A program made the position numbers and the translations under genes. Shown one piece after another: positions 1 through 12,263 of a stretch of DNA of 64,000 nt. The DNA is from Sapria himalayana (Eukaryota; Streptophyta; Magnoliopsida; Malpighiales; Rafflesiaceae): the NCBI GenBank assembly GCA_029783825.1, contig JAREIK010011389.1:106610-170609 (forward strand). The letters are read 5' to 3'. The notes below the pieces were generated by a model. It did no database searches. It was given only the letters and a program-made list of their open reading frames with translations, and had not been told where the DNA came from. The stretch's first letter is position 1. The number at the start of each line of letters is the position of its first letter.

Positions 1-3000
1 TATAACTAAATATTGTATTCACTTTTGAAAAAAATTTAAAAATTATTATATTTTCAAAGGTTATAACATTTGAAAATATCAAAAAATAAAAAAAATAAAT
101 TTTTTGATATTTTTTTAAATAACACTTATAAACTACTAAATGCATGCATAATTATATCAGTAAACTCCTAAATCCCGTAATGCCAAAATACATAAACCAT
201 TAAATCGCTATATACTACTTAATAATTAATAAATCTAATTTTTAATTCTATTTATTATTATTTTAAATATTCATTTTAATTATTTATTAGTTTATTTTTA
301 TAGAAATATTTATTACAAAATAAATTATGAGTGCGACAAATATAATTTAAAAAATATATATGCTTATAAAAGAAGTAAAAATTTAAAAATTAAAAATTTT
401 AATCCAGAAATATATTTTACTATAATTTTGAATCAATTTGGGTTTTGTAATTATTTTTTAATTAATATCTATCTTAAATTCAATAGTTTATAAATTTAAT
501 CTTGATCATTATTATTATATATATCAATAAAATTGTTTATATTGAATTTATATGATATATAATTATTAATATTATTATAACTAAGTATTGTATTCACATT
601 TCAAAAAATTTTAAATATTATTATATTTTCAAAGGTTATAACCTTTCAAAATGAGAAAAAATTATAGAAATTTTTTTTGATATTTAATTTTTTTAAATAA
701 AACGTATAAACCACTAAAAGCCTCAAAACATAAATAACTAAAATTCTAAATGAAAAAACCTCTAAATACTTAATCCATTAAAGTGGTATACAGTAATAAT
801 AAATCATAAATCTCATTTTAAATTATATTCAGTATAATTTTAAATTTTTATTTTAATTATTTATCAGTTTATTTTTATAGAAATATTAATTACAAAATAA
901 ATTATAAGTGAGAAATATATAATATAAATTAAACCGGTATCCCTAAATAATAATTATTAAATCTCATGTTTTTTCAATATAATTTTAAATATTCATTTTA
1001 ATTATTTATTTGTTTATTTTAATAAATATATTAATTACAGAATAAATTATGAGCTAGACAAATATAATTTATATTAATTATTTTTCGTCAAAAAAATATA
1101 CATAAACTTTTTAAAAGAAAAAAAAATTCAAAACAAAAAATTATTATATAGTAATATATTTTGCATTGCTTCTGAATCATTTTAGGTTTTGTAATTATAC
1201 TTTAATAGATATCTATCTTATTAATAATAGATTATTAATTTATTTTTTGATCATTATTAGAATATTTATCAATAAAATAGTTTATATTGAATTTATATTA
1301 TATATAAATATAATGATTATTATAACACAAGATTATATTCACTTTAGAAAAAAATTTACAATTTATTGTATTTTCAAAGGTTATAACCTTTGAAAATATC
1401 AAAAAATAACAAAAATAAATTTTTTGTTATTTTATTTTTTAAATAAAACATATAAACCACTAAATGCATATATAGGTAAATCAGTAAACTCCTAAATACA
1501 TAAACCATTAAACAGCTATAAACTACTTAATAATTAATAAATCTAATATTTATATTATTTATTATAATTTTAAATATTGATAATAATTATTTTTAAGTTT
1601 ATTTTTATATTATATTTATTACAAAATAAATTATGAGTGCGGCACAATAATTTATATAATTTATTTTTAATCAAAAAAAATATATATACGCTTATAAAAG
1701 AAGTAAAAATTTAAAAATTAAAAATTATTATATAGTAATATATTATAGTTTAATCTTGATTCGATTTTGGTATTGTAAATATTTTTTAATTAATATATAT
1801 CTTATTATTAATAGTTTATTAATTTAATTTTTGATCATTATTAATTTATTTATCAATAAAATTGTTTATATTGAATTTATATGATATATAATTATTAATA
1901 TTAAAATAACTATATATTGTATTCACATTTCAAAAAATATTATTATATTTTCAAAGGTTATAACCTATGAAAATGAGAAAAAATTACAAATTTTTTTTTG
2001 TTATTTTATTGTTTAAATAAAAACTATAAACCACTAAATGCCTAAAAACATAAATTGCTAAACTACTCAACGACAAAACCTCTAAATACTTAAACCATTA
2101 AACATGTGTACATTAATAAAAAAAATCATAAATCTCAATATAATTTTTATTAAGCATAATTTTAAATTTATATTTTAATTATTTATCATTTTATTTTTAT
2201 AGAAATATTAATTACAAAATAAATTATTAGTGAGACATATCTAATATAAATAAATTATTTTTCATTAAAAAAATATATATCCTTATAAATAGAGGCAAAA
2301 TTTTAAAAACAAAAATTTATTATTTAGTAATATATTTTATTTTGATTTTGAATCATTTTAGATTTTGTAATTATATTTTAATTTATATCATTCTTATTAA
2401 TAATAGTTTATTAATTTTTTATTGATCATTATTATAATATCTATTAATAAAATTATTTATATTGAGTTTACATTAAATATAATTATTAAGATTATTATAA
2501 CTAAATATTTATTCACATTTTAAAAAAATTAAAAATTATTATATTTTCAAAGGTTATAACCTTCAAAAATTAAAAAAAAAATCAAACAATTACATTTTTT
2601 ATTTTTTAATTCTTTAAATAAAAACTATAAATAACAAAAGGCCTAAACACTTAAATCAATAAACCCCAAAACACCTAAATACATAAACCATCAAACTAGT
2701 ATATCCTGAATAATAAATAATAAAACTCTATTTTATTTGTATTCATTATAGTTTTAAATATTTATTTTAATTATTTATTAGTTTATTTTTATAGAATTAT
2801 AAATTAAAATTAAATTATGAGAAATACAAATATAATTTAAATAAACTACTTTTATTAAAAAAAATTATAAACTTATAAAAAGAAGCAAAACATCAAAAAA
2901 ATTATTATTTAGTAATATATTTTATTTTGATTTTGAAAAAATTTACTTTTTGCAAATATATTTTAAATAAAATCTTTCCTATTAATAATAGTTTATTAAT

Positions 3001-5518
3001 TTATTTTTTCATAATTAATATAATATCTATCAATATAATTATTTATATTGAATTTACATGATATATAATTATTAATTTTATCTTAACTAAATATAGTATT
3101 CACATATAAAAAAATTTAAAAATTGTTATATTTTCAAAGGTTATAACATTCAAAAATGATAAAAAATAACAAAAATAATTTTTTTGTTATATCATTGTTT
3201 AAATAAAACTTATAAACTATTAAATGCCTAAACACATAAATCTCTAAACTCCTAAACCCCGAAGCCCCTAAATACTAAAACCTTTAAACTCGTAAATGTT
3301 AAATATAATATAAATAATATATTGAAATATTTAATTACAAAATAAATTATGACTGATACAAATATAATTTAAATAATTTATTTTTCATCAAAAAAATATA
3401 TAAGCTTATAAAAATGAGCAAAAACTAAAAAACAAAAATTATTATATAGTAATAAATTTTACATTGTTTTTGAATCATTTTAGGTTTTAAATTATATTTT
3501 AATTTATATCTATCATATTAATAATAGCACATTAATTTATTTTTTGATAATTGATATCAAATATATTAATAAAATTGTTTATATTTAGTTTATATTATAT
3601 ATAATTATAATGATTATTATTACTAAATATTGTATTCACATTTTCAAAAAAATTTAAAATTATTATATTTTAAAAGGTTATAACCATTGAAATTGTGAAA
3701 AATATCAAAATTATTTTTTTTTATTTCATTGTTTAAATAAAACCTAAAAATGACTCAATGCCTAAAAACATAAATCGCTAAACTCCTAAACGACAAAACC
3801 TCTAAATTCTTATTCCATTAAACTAGTATAGATTAATAATAAATCATAAATCTCATTTTAATTTTTATTCAGTATAATTTTAAATTTTTATTTTAATTAT
3901 TTATCAGTTTATCTTTATAGAAATATTAATTAAAAAATAAATTATTAGTGAGATAGATCTAATTTAGATTAAAATAGTATCTCTAAATAATAATTAATAA
4001 ATCTGATTTTTTTTAATTATATTTTTAAATATTCATTTTAATTATTTATTTGTTTATTTATATATAAATATTAATTAGATAATAAATTGAGCTAGACAAA
4101 AATAATTTATATAAATTATTTTCATCAAAAAATTATGGATAAACTTTTTAAAAGAAAAAAAATTTTCAAAACAAAAAATTATTATATAGTAATATATTTT
4201 ACATTGCTTCTGAATCATTTTATGTTTTGTAATTATATTTTAATTGATATCTATCTTATTAATAATAGATTATTAATTTGTTTTTTGATCATTATTAGAA
4301 TATTTATCAATAAAAGTGTTAATTTTGAATTTACATGATATATAATTATTAAGATAATTATAACTAAATATTATATTTACATTTTAAAATAATATAAAAA
4401 TTATTATATTTTCAATGGTTATCATCTTTGAAAATGAGATAAAATCACAAAAATAAATTTTTTGTAATTTTATTATTTATATAAAACCTATAAACTACTA
4501 AATGCCTAAACGCTTAAATCATTAAACTCCTAAACCCCAAAAACCAAAAACTCTTAAATACTTAAACATTTAAATCATCTTTAAAGGTGTAAGTATTTAT
4601 AAATAATATATAACTATCTATCAATAAATAATAGTTTATTAATTTATTTTTTGAACATTATTATATTTATATTTATATTTAGTTTATAATATCTATCAAT
4701 AAAATTGCTTATTTTTAATTTACATGATATATAATTATTAAGTTTATTATAACTAAATATTGTATTCATCTTTGAAAAGAAATTTAAAAATTATTATATT
4801 TATAAAGGTTATAACCTTCAAAATTGAAAAAAAATTTGAAAAATAATTTTTTTGTTATTTCATTATTTAAATAAAACATATAAACTACTAAATTTCCTAA
4901 ACACTTAAATCACTAAACTCCTAAACTCATAAATAGTTAAACCATTAAACTGGTATACCGTAAATAATTAATCATAAATCTCATTTTTATTTATATTCAT
5001 TATAATTTCATTATCCATTTTAATTATTTATTAGTTTATTTTTATAGAAATATTAATTGCAAAATAAAATTATGAATGAGACAAATATAATTTAAATTAT
5101 TTATCTACATCAAAGATATTTATAAGCTTATAAAAAGAATAAAAAATTTAAAAATAAAAAATTATTATTTAGTAATATATTTTAATTTGATTTTGAATCA
5201 TTTTAAATTTCTAAAATATATTTTAATTAATATCTATCTTATTAAAAATAGTTTATTAATCTATTTTATGATCAGTATTATAATATTGATCATTAAAATT
5301 ATTTATATTGAATTTACATGATATTTAATTTTTATGATTATTATAATTAAATATTGTATTAACATTTTAGAAAATTAAAAATTATAATATATTGAATGGT
5401 TATAACCTTGAAAATGAGAAAAAATCATAAAAATAATTTTTTTGTTATTTAATTATTTAAATAAAACCTATATACGACAAAATACCTAAATACTTAAATT
5501 ACTAAACTCCTAAACCCT
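1..5518 (+). repeat. AT-rich satellite array, about 590-bp monomers (block 1)
   Basis: Tandem, degenerate, strongly AT-rich monomers. The recurring landmark AAAGGTTATAAC lies near 56, 630, 1375, 1952, 2548, 3136, 3676, 4803 and 5395, mostly 575-600 bp apart. Longer or shorter gaps mark internal partial duplications or deletions. Each unit runs, in order, through the palindromic box, a block of CCTAAAC-like octamers, a long AT tract ending in TTTTTATAGAAATATTAATTA, an AAGCTTATAAA box, and a TTTTTGATCATTATTATAAT box. The orientation with CCTAAAC octamers on this strand is called plus. Near 4560-4715 a rearranged monomer carries a deletion also found, inverted, near 28630-28785. Short open frames here (for example 1166-1393 and 4135-4338) recur in the same monomer phase and are not taken as genes. 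Confidence 0.92.
1369..1398. repeat. perfect palindromic box of the satellite monomer (example)
   Basis: A 30-bp perfect inverted repeat without spacer, with arm TATTTTCAAAGGTTA and its mirror. The same box occupies the same place in most monomers of both array orientations. Perfect examples elsewhere are 13509-13544 (36 bp), 20659-20686, 24184-24211, 30218-30249 (32 bp) and 54670-54697. Degenerate versions sit at most other monomer positions. It could extrude as a cruciform or act as a symmetric binding site. Neither role is shown by the sequence. Confidence 0.9.
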
Positions 5519-6393
5519 GATACTGTTGCACCACACACACATAGCGACGGATCACAGTACACTCGTGCACATATTCTTGTCCATTTTGTGTAACATTTAG
5601 AGGGGCCAGCAAGTCCTGTAAGTAGCCAGAAGTAAGTGCCACCATCTTGTAGAGGGCCCAACTAGCAAGCCGGGATGATAACATTCATACAACTGACGAG
5701 ACCGAGCAAAATGGTCGGGATTAAACCCATGAGTAGCTAGGAGTAGGTCCCACTAGCCATATCAGGCAGCATAGAGGGCCACCCAACCATCGCACAACAG
5801 GAGTAGTGGGTAATCCATGATTAATTGGAGAGTCAGCAAAATTCGAAGCATCACCAAGCAGGGCCAGTACGCAATGGATTCCAGACTAGCCACACAAGAG
5901 CGAAAGATTCAAACTTGTAGTTTATGTTTGTAGTCTTATATGTATTCTGGATCATTGGAGCAAAAGAATGTGGAATTCAGAGGTGTGAATGAATTGAAAA
6001 AGTGCCATAGATATGGACTTGTTGATTTATGGGTATTCCGTTTTACATGTATTCCATTGCATAGCAATGACATAGGCAAATGCTTGATGCTGCATGTCAC
6101 ACACATGCACAATCTTATATATGCATAGTTTTAATATGGTGCATCATTCATGTTCCTCCAAAAGGTTTGGACGAATCCGAATGGAAAGGACATAGTGCTC
6201 ATAATGATTCAATGCCAACTCTGATCTCCGGGAATGCCAGATGATTTTAGTTGTATTTGTACGCTTAGAATTATTAGGAATTATGTTTTTATATGTATTT
6301 TATGCATAGAATCATTAAGGTGCATAGGATTTGGTGGGCTAGCCTAAATTAGTCATCTTTTTAGTCTCTTGTAAGTTGTGTGCCTAAATGATA

Positions 6394-6444
6394 AATAAAG
6401 TGTGTATTTTCCAAAAAAAAAATCAAAAAAAAAACAAAAAAAAC
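6394..6444 (+). other. poly(A) signal followed by A-rich tail in segment S1
   Basis: AATAAA at 6394-6399 is followed 13 bp later by an A-rich run from 6413 to 6444, broken only by single T and C bases. This is the layout of a reverse-transcribed mRNA or non-LTR element 3' end. The equivalent in copy 2 is the T run at 26548-26556 next to the complementary signal. No upstream reverse transcriptase is visible, so the parent sequence is unknown. Confidence 0.55.
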
Positions 6445-6522
6445 CATAAAACCTAAACTTTAAATCCTAAACATTAAAGCATAAACTATAACCCTAATCC
6501 ATAAACCCTAAATCCTAAATCT
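6444..6522 (+). repeat. degenerate telomere-like tract in segment S1
   Basis: Repeated CCTAAA, CCCTAAA and CATAAA words directly follow the A-rich tail. The complementary tract in copy 2 is 26478-26547 (TTAGGGTTTATAG-like) and in copy 3 is 50155-50220. The words resemble the plant telomere repeat CCCTAAA but are degenerate and not in strict register. Confidence 0.6.
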
Positions 6523-7640
6523 CATGTTTTGCACTTTTATAATCAAATGACTAAGTGTTAAATTTAAATTGAAATTCCCAATTTTTAGGAATGTCATAGA
6601 TTTATATTTTTGTATATGTAACACAAAGTCATGACTCAAGGGGTGAGTTATGGATTTAGTCTCTTTCTTGCTTTAGATTATTGTAGCATTAGCAATGGTC
6701 ATGATTGTATATTTTGTCTATAGAACACAAAATCATATCGATGAGAATATGCCATAACTTGTGTCTCTCTGTTGAACATATTGTTATGGCGGTAAGAATG
6801 ATCATGAATACATAATTACTCACTATAATACTGGGTCACAGTATTGGATATGAACATAGCTTGTGCATTTTATCTTTATATTGCGAAGTCATTGCACTAG
6901 GAATGATTGTAACTTTGGACATTCCTCAAGAGCAAAAGCCATGACCCTAGAAATAGTTAAAGCTTAAGTACTATTCTTTAAAACTTTCTATAGCTAAAAT
7001 TCATGGGATTGGAAATATCTCTATGGCTTTTTCCTTTGATTTGTAACCTCAAGTGTCAATATGCAAGACTAATATTTTGAGCAATAATTAAAACATTTTA
7101 TACATTTAAATATGATTCATTTACACCTTTTTGGGTATTGTGAGCTTGTATACATAACTCATTTAATTTAAAAAGAAAGAAATGATACTTTTCATATCCA
7201 CGATGATATAAAAAAAGGGCTTAGATATGCCAATAAAATAAATTTTTTGATTCTTGATTGAAAGAGAGCCCATACTTCTTTCCCTACTCAATCTGCCCTA
7301 GGGCTAGTTTGTTCTAATAGGCTACAAGGTGGTTATTTTTTTAGTGGTGAACTATGTTTTAAAAAAATATCTTTGAGTGTGTGCATGAGAGATATTTTAG
7401 AAGAAATTACAATAATCAAAATAAATAGCATCCTCAACAACTAGCTATTTCAACACATAGGGGTACAACTTTGGTTTGGTCTGTTAGCGTAAATGAATCA
7501 AATTACCTTTAATAGCCCTGTGACTCAACATCAAATATGATGAGACATAATAGAGATAAATTAAAAGCTCCTATTATTTTGGTTAGAGCTTTAGCAATCA
7601 TTCTAGAGTTGAGAGATGAACAAAATAAATTATTTTAAAT

Positions 7641-10615
7641 ATTCAGTATAATTTTAATTTTTATTTTAATTATTTATTAGTTTATTTTTATAGAAATATT
7701 AATTATAAAATAAATTATTAGTGAGACAGATCTACTTTAAATTAGACCGGTATATCCTAAATAATAAAGAATAAATCTCATTTTTTTTATTTTAATTTTA
7801 TATATTCAAATTTAATTATATATTTGTTTATTTTTATATAATTATAATTTATATAAATTATTTTTCATCAAAATAATATAGATAAACTTTTTGAAAGAAA
7901 ATAAAAATTTCAAAACAAAAAATTTTTATATAGTAATATATTTTGCTTTGCTTCTGAATCATTTTAGGGTTTGTAATTATATTATAATTGATATCTATCT
8001 TAATAATAATAGATTATTAATCTATTTTTTGATCATTATTAGAATATTTATTAATAAAATAATTTATATTGAATTTATATGATATATAAATATAATGATT
8101 ATTATAACTAAATATTGAATTCACTTTTGAAAAAAATTTAAAAATTATTATATTTTCAAAGGTTATAACCATAAAAAATGAGAAAAAATAATAAAAATAA
8201 TTTTTTTTATTTCATTTTTTAAATAAAACCTATAGATCATTAAATGCTTACTTACTTAAATCAGTAAGCTCATAGATCCCGAAACCCCTAAATACATAAA
8301 ACTTTTAAAAGCTATATACTACTTAATAAATAATAAATCTCATTTTTATTTCTATTTATTATAATTTTAAATATTCATTTTAATTATTTATAGTTTAATT
8401 TTTTAGAAATATTAATTACAAAATAAATTTCGAGTGAGACAAATATTATTTAAATTATTAATTTTTATAAAAAAAATATAACCTTATAAAAAAATGGAAA
8501 ATTTTAAAAATTAAATATTATTTTTTAGTAATATATTTTGATTTGATTTTGAATCATTTTGTGTTATGTAAATATATTTTAATTAATATTTATATTATAT
8601 ATAATAGTTTATTAATTTAATTTTTGATCATTATTATAATATATATCATTAAAATTATTTATATTGAATTTATATGATATATAATTAGTAAGATTAATAT
8701 AAATATACATGGTATTCACATTTCAAAAAATTTTAAAAATTATTTTATTTTCAAAGGTTATAACCTTTGAAAATCATAAAAAATCAAAAATAGAATTTTA
8801 AATTTTTATTATATAAATAAAACCTTTAAACCACTAAATGCCTAAAAACATAAATAGCTAAACTCCTGAACCACAAAACTCCTAAATAATCAAACCATTA
8901 AACTGGTATACCATATATAATAAATCATAAATCTCATTTTAATTTGTATTCATTATAATTTAAATATTCATTTTAAATATTTATTAGTTTATTTTTTATG
9001 GAAATATCAATCACAAAATAAATAATGAGAGAGACAAATATAATTTTAATAATTTATTTTTAACCAAAAAAAAATAAGGTTATATAAAGAAGTAAAAATT
9101 TAAAAACAAAAAATTATTATTTAGTAATATATTCTACATAGATTTTGAATCATTATATATAAGTTTTGCAATTATATTTTAAGTTGCGATCAATCTTATT
9201 AATAATAGTTTATTAATTTATTATTTGATAATTTTTATAATATCTAACAATAAAATTACTTATATTCAATTAAAATTTCTTATAATTACTAAGTTATTAT
9301 AACTAAATATTATATTTACATTTGAAAAAAATTTAAAAATTATTATATTTTCAAAGGTTATAACCTTAAAAAAAGATAAAAAATCACAAAAATAATTTTT
9401 TTTATTATTTTATTATTTAAATAAAACCTATAAACCACTAAATGCCTAAACATTTAAATCTCTAGACTCCTAAAACCCAAAACCCCCTAAATACTTAAAC
9501 CATTTAACCTATATAACCTAAATAATAAATAATAAATCTCATTTTTATTTGTATTCATTATAATTTTAAATATTCATTTTATTTATTTTTTAGTTTATTT
9601 TTATAGAAATATTAATTACAAAATAAATAATGAGTGACAGATATAATTTAAATAAATTATTTTTTATGAAAAAAAATAAGCTTATAAAAATAAACAAAAT
9701 TTCAAAAATCTAAAATTTTGTTTAGTAATATAAATTACTTTGATTTTGAATTATTTTGGGTTCTCCAAATATATTTTAATTAATATCTGTCTTATTAATA
9801 ATAGTTTATTAATTTATTTTTTGATCATTAAAATAATATATATTAATAAAATTTTTCATATTGAATTTACATCAAATATAATTATTATGATTATTATAAC
9901 TAAGTATTGTATTCATAATTTAGAACTATTAAAAAATTATTATATTTTCAAAGGTTATAACCTTTGAAAATCACAAAAATTCATAAAAATAAATTTTTTG
10001 TTATTTCATTGAATAAATAAAACCTATAAATCAATGAATAAAACCTAAATGTGTAAACATAATAATCAATAAACTCATTAACCCCAAAACCACAATAAAC
10101 TTAAACCATTAAATAGGTATACCCTAAATAATAAATCATAAATCTCATTTTTATTAGTATTCATTATAATTTTATATATACATTTTAATTAATTTTTTGT
10201 TTATTTTTATAGAAATATAAATTAAAAAATAAATTAATAGTTAGACAAATAAAATTTGAATAATTTATTTTTCATCAAAAATTATATAAGCTTATAAATG
10301 TATACAAAAATTTAAAATTAATATTTAGTAAAATATTTCACTTTAATTTTGAATCATTTCAGGTTTTGTAAATATATTTTAAACAATATTTATCTTATTA
10401 ATAATTGTTTATTAATCTTTTATATGATCATTATTATAATATATATCAATATAATTGTTTATATTGAATTTACATTATATATAATTATTAAGATTATCAT
10501 AACGAAATATAGTATTCACATTTTAAAAAAATTTAAAAATTGTTATAGTTTCAATGGTTATATTAAATTTTTTGTTATTATATTTTTTAAATAAAACCTA
10601 TAAACCACTAAATGC
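7641..10615 (+). repeat. AT-rich satellite array (block 2)
   Basis: Five monomers in the plus orientation, with palindromic boxes near 8160, 8755, 9357, 9957 and 10555. The monomer around 9880-9965 has a TTTAGAACTATT variant next to its box, used here as marker M. Its complement recurs near 23000, 47030 and 54680. M lies about 2.0-2.3 kb from S1, S2 and S3 alike. The monomer nearest 10615 carries a deletion through the palindrome flank that is also found beside hAT copy C at 54002. The octamer block is especially regular at 9421-9510. Confidence 0.92.
10608..10615. repeat. left target-site duplication of hAT copy A
   Basis: CTAAATGC on the left pairs with ATAAATGC at 12264-12271, matching at 7 of 8 bases. 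Read on the other strand this is GCATTTAG, the same target as copies B, C and D. Confidence 0.8.
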
Positions 10616-11579
10616 TAGGGGTGCTCATGGGACGGGACGGGATAGGGATTACAAATCTCTAGTCCCTTCCCATAGTTCAGAGATTTTTTTTGAAGATCCA
10701 GACTCATCCCATAGGTTGAAAATATCGGGATAGTTGGGAAAAAGATCGGGGATTTTATGTAGGAAAAAATGGTTCCAGGACGGAACGGAGTTCAGACATT
10801 TTTTTCAATTTATTTTCTTCAAACCGGCCAAGTTAGTTCATGTCGAAACCTTTTGTTGTACCATTTATCATTCCTTAGTTATGTATATTTAAAACGTAAA
10901 TTGGGCCACTTTTGTTTTGTCAAATAGGCTGAATACCGCAAACGAGTTCCGTTACCTTGTCAAAAGCTTTGATGTGCAGAAAAGGATAGAAATTTTAAAT
11001 AGAACGGGACCGAGTTGTGTGCTTAATCTGGTTCTTTGTATTTTCACAAGTTGGCTTTGTTCAGCCGAGTGAAAGTTAACCATAATAGCAATACTACATT
11101 TTTAAAATTTTTTTACTTCAAATATTAAGGAATAGCTAAAGATGACCACAAACATCGGTAGCATCAATTACTACTTAAGTAATTGCTAAAATAAGGCAGC
11201 TTAATATAACAAAAAAATACAACAAATAACAACCATGATAATAATAATTTAAAAGGTCCGTCCCGGAACAGCAACGAAAATCCAAACCCAATTAGTTATC
11301 TCTTCTACAACTCCTCCCTTTTATTTCTCCACTATAGAAGGACAACCAGAGATGAAATCGTGTTAATCATGTAGACATAAATTCTAAGATGAAAGAGTAA
11401 TAAAAAAAATATTACCTTATAAAATTTAATACACCCATTCCAAATTTAGTTGTGCAACTATAGTTGGAAGAATATTTGGATCTTTAGACCCTTCTGAAAA
11501 TTGTAATTGAACCATATTTTTATTAAATTGAATGAATAAAATAAGTAAAAGTGAAATTAAAATTTACAAGATTTGTATA

Positions 11580-11780
11580 CTAACCTGATTCATTATCATC
11601 ATGGTCTTGAATTAATTCTTAAATTTCAATAGGTTATTTTGAGCTTATCAACCAATCTTGTAGACATATGCGAACTTCAGCTGTAATAGGTATTAAAGAA
11701 CTCCTAAATTTATCTAAAGTTCTTCCCCCAGTGCTAAATGTAGATTCGTAGGCCACAGTAGATGCTTGGATAGCAAATAT
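11580..11780 (-). pseudogene. hAT transposase C-terminal remnant (copy A)
   Basis: On the minus strand, 11780 down to 11580 reads as the hATC dimerisation region, including VAYESTFSTGGRTLDKFRSS and later LQDWL. Two in-frame stops break the tail. The second lies after PIEI and is shared with copy B. The upstream transposase (BED finger and catalytic core) is absent because of the internal deletion. The 3' end keeps a CAG-GTTAGT splice-donor-like sequence where copy C has lost it. Non-functional. Confidence 0.85.
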
Positions 11781-12013
11781 CCTTGTGTCTCTCTGTTATA
11801 ATAATAATAATAATTAATCACTCAATTCTCGTCAGAAAAACCAACCAAAAGGCTGGTGGATTTTTGACACGGTGGAGGCAACCAGAAGTGCGACAGACAA
11901 TGGCTGGATTTAACTGAACACAGCTAGAATGGCATGAGGTGGCCTGGAACTCGTGGGAACAGCAATAGGTTCGTCAGAATTTGATTGGCAGTAGTGGAAT
12001 TGGTGGCATCTTC

Positions 12014-12017
<4 letters not shown>

Positions 12018-12062
<45 letters not shown>
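12018..12062. repeat. AT dinucleotide microsatellite inside hAT copy A
   Basis: About 22 uninterrupted TA units. The same position is about 12 bp in copy B (36671-36682) and about 17 bp in copy D (61444-61460), so the microsatellite has expanded in copy A. Confidence 0.9.
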
Positions 12063-12064
<2 letters not shown>

Positions 12065-12263
12065 CTGGTTCTAGTATCAGTTTTTTAGGATGGGACGGTT
12101 CTCGGGATGGATATTGCTTAAGATCCAGAACCATCCCAACAGAAAAAATACGTGACAGCATGGGACGGGAAAAGTCAAAGTCAACGGATATTTCTCAGTC
12201 CCGATTCTTTCGGGAGAAGACTTCGGGTTAGTTCGCGAACTCCGAGTCCCATGAGCACCCTTA

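Larger units (their letters stand above)
5519..7640 (+). repeat. non-satellite segment S, copy 1 (internally deleted)
   Basis: A segment of ordinary base composition replaces part of one monomer: the satellite stops in the octamer block and resumes about 85 bp further along the unit, with no visible target duplication. Reverse-complement copies lie at 25352-27826 and 49040-51270. Parts in order: a moderately GC-rich stretch (5519-5935); a transcript-like stretch ending in AATAAA (6394-6399) and an A-rich tail (6413-6444); a telomere-like CCTAAA tract (6444-6522); then about 1.1 kb of unrecognised sequence to 7640. Relative to copies 2 and 3, about 375 bp is missing near 5949. I recognise no protein. 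A reading frame near 7268-7444 is partly conserved in copy 2 but disrupted in copy 3. It may be a composite of a retroposed mRNA 3' end and flanking chromosomal DNA. Confidence 0.75.
10616..12263 (-). mobile_element. hAT element copy A, internally deleted (1648 bp)
   Basis: Both ends are present: the terminal inverted repeat TAGGGGTGCTCATGGGAC opens on the left, and its near-complement closes at 12263. The 8-bp duplications mark it as a hAT insertion. It is inverted relative to copies B, C and D, in step with the inverted satellite around it. Compared with copy B (3701 bp), most of the transposase gene is gone. The 5' leader (about 11795-11850 and the adjacent region) is joined near 11783-11798 to the last 70 or so codons. 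An AT dinucleotide tract lies at 12018-12062. Such internally deleted hAT copies are normally non-autonomous. Confidence 0.9.

Noticed and set aside
5940..6128. 62-codon frame in S1
   Set aside because: It spans the site of the 375-bp deletion specific to S1, so its start is created by that deletion.
6444..6522. True interstitial telomere array
   Set aside because: The words are degenerate and out of register, the tract is under 100 bp, and it is only telomere-like.
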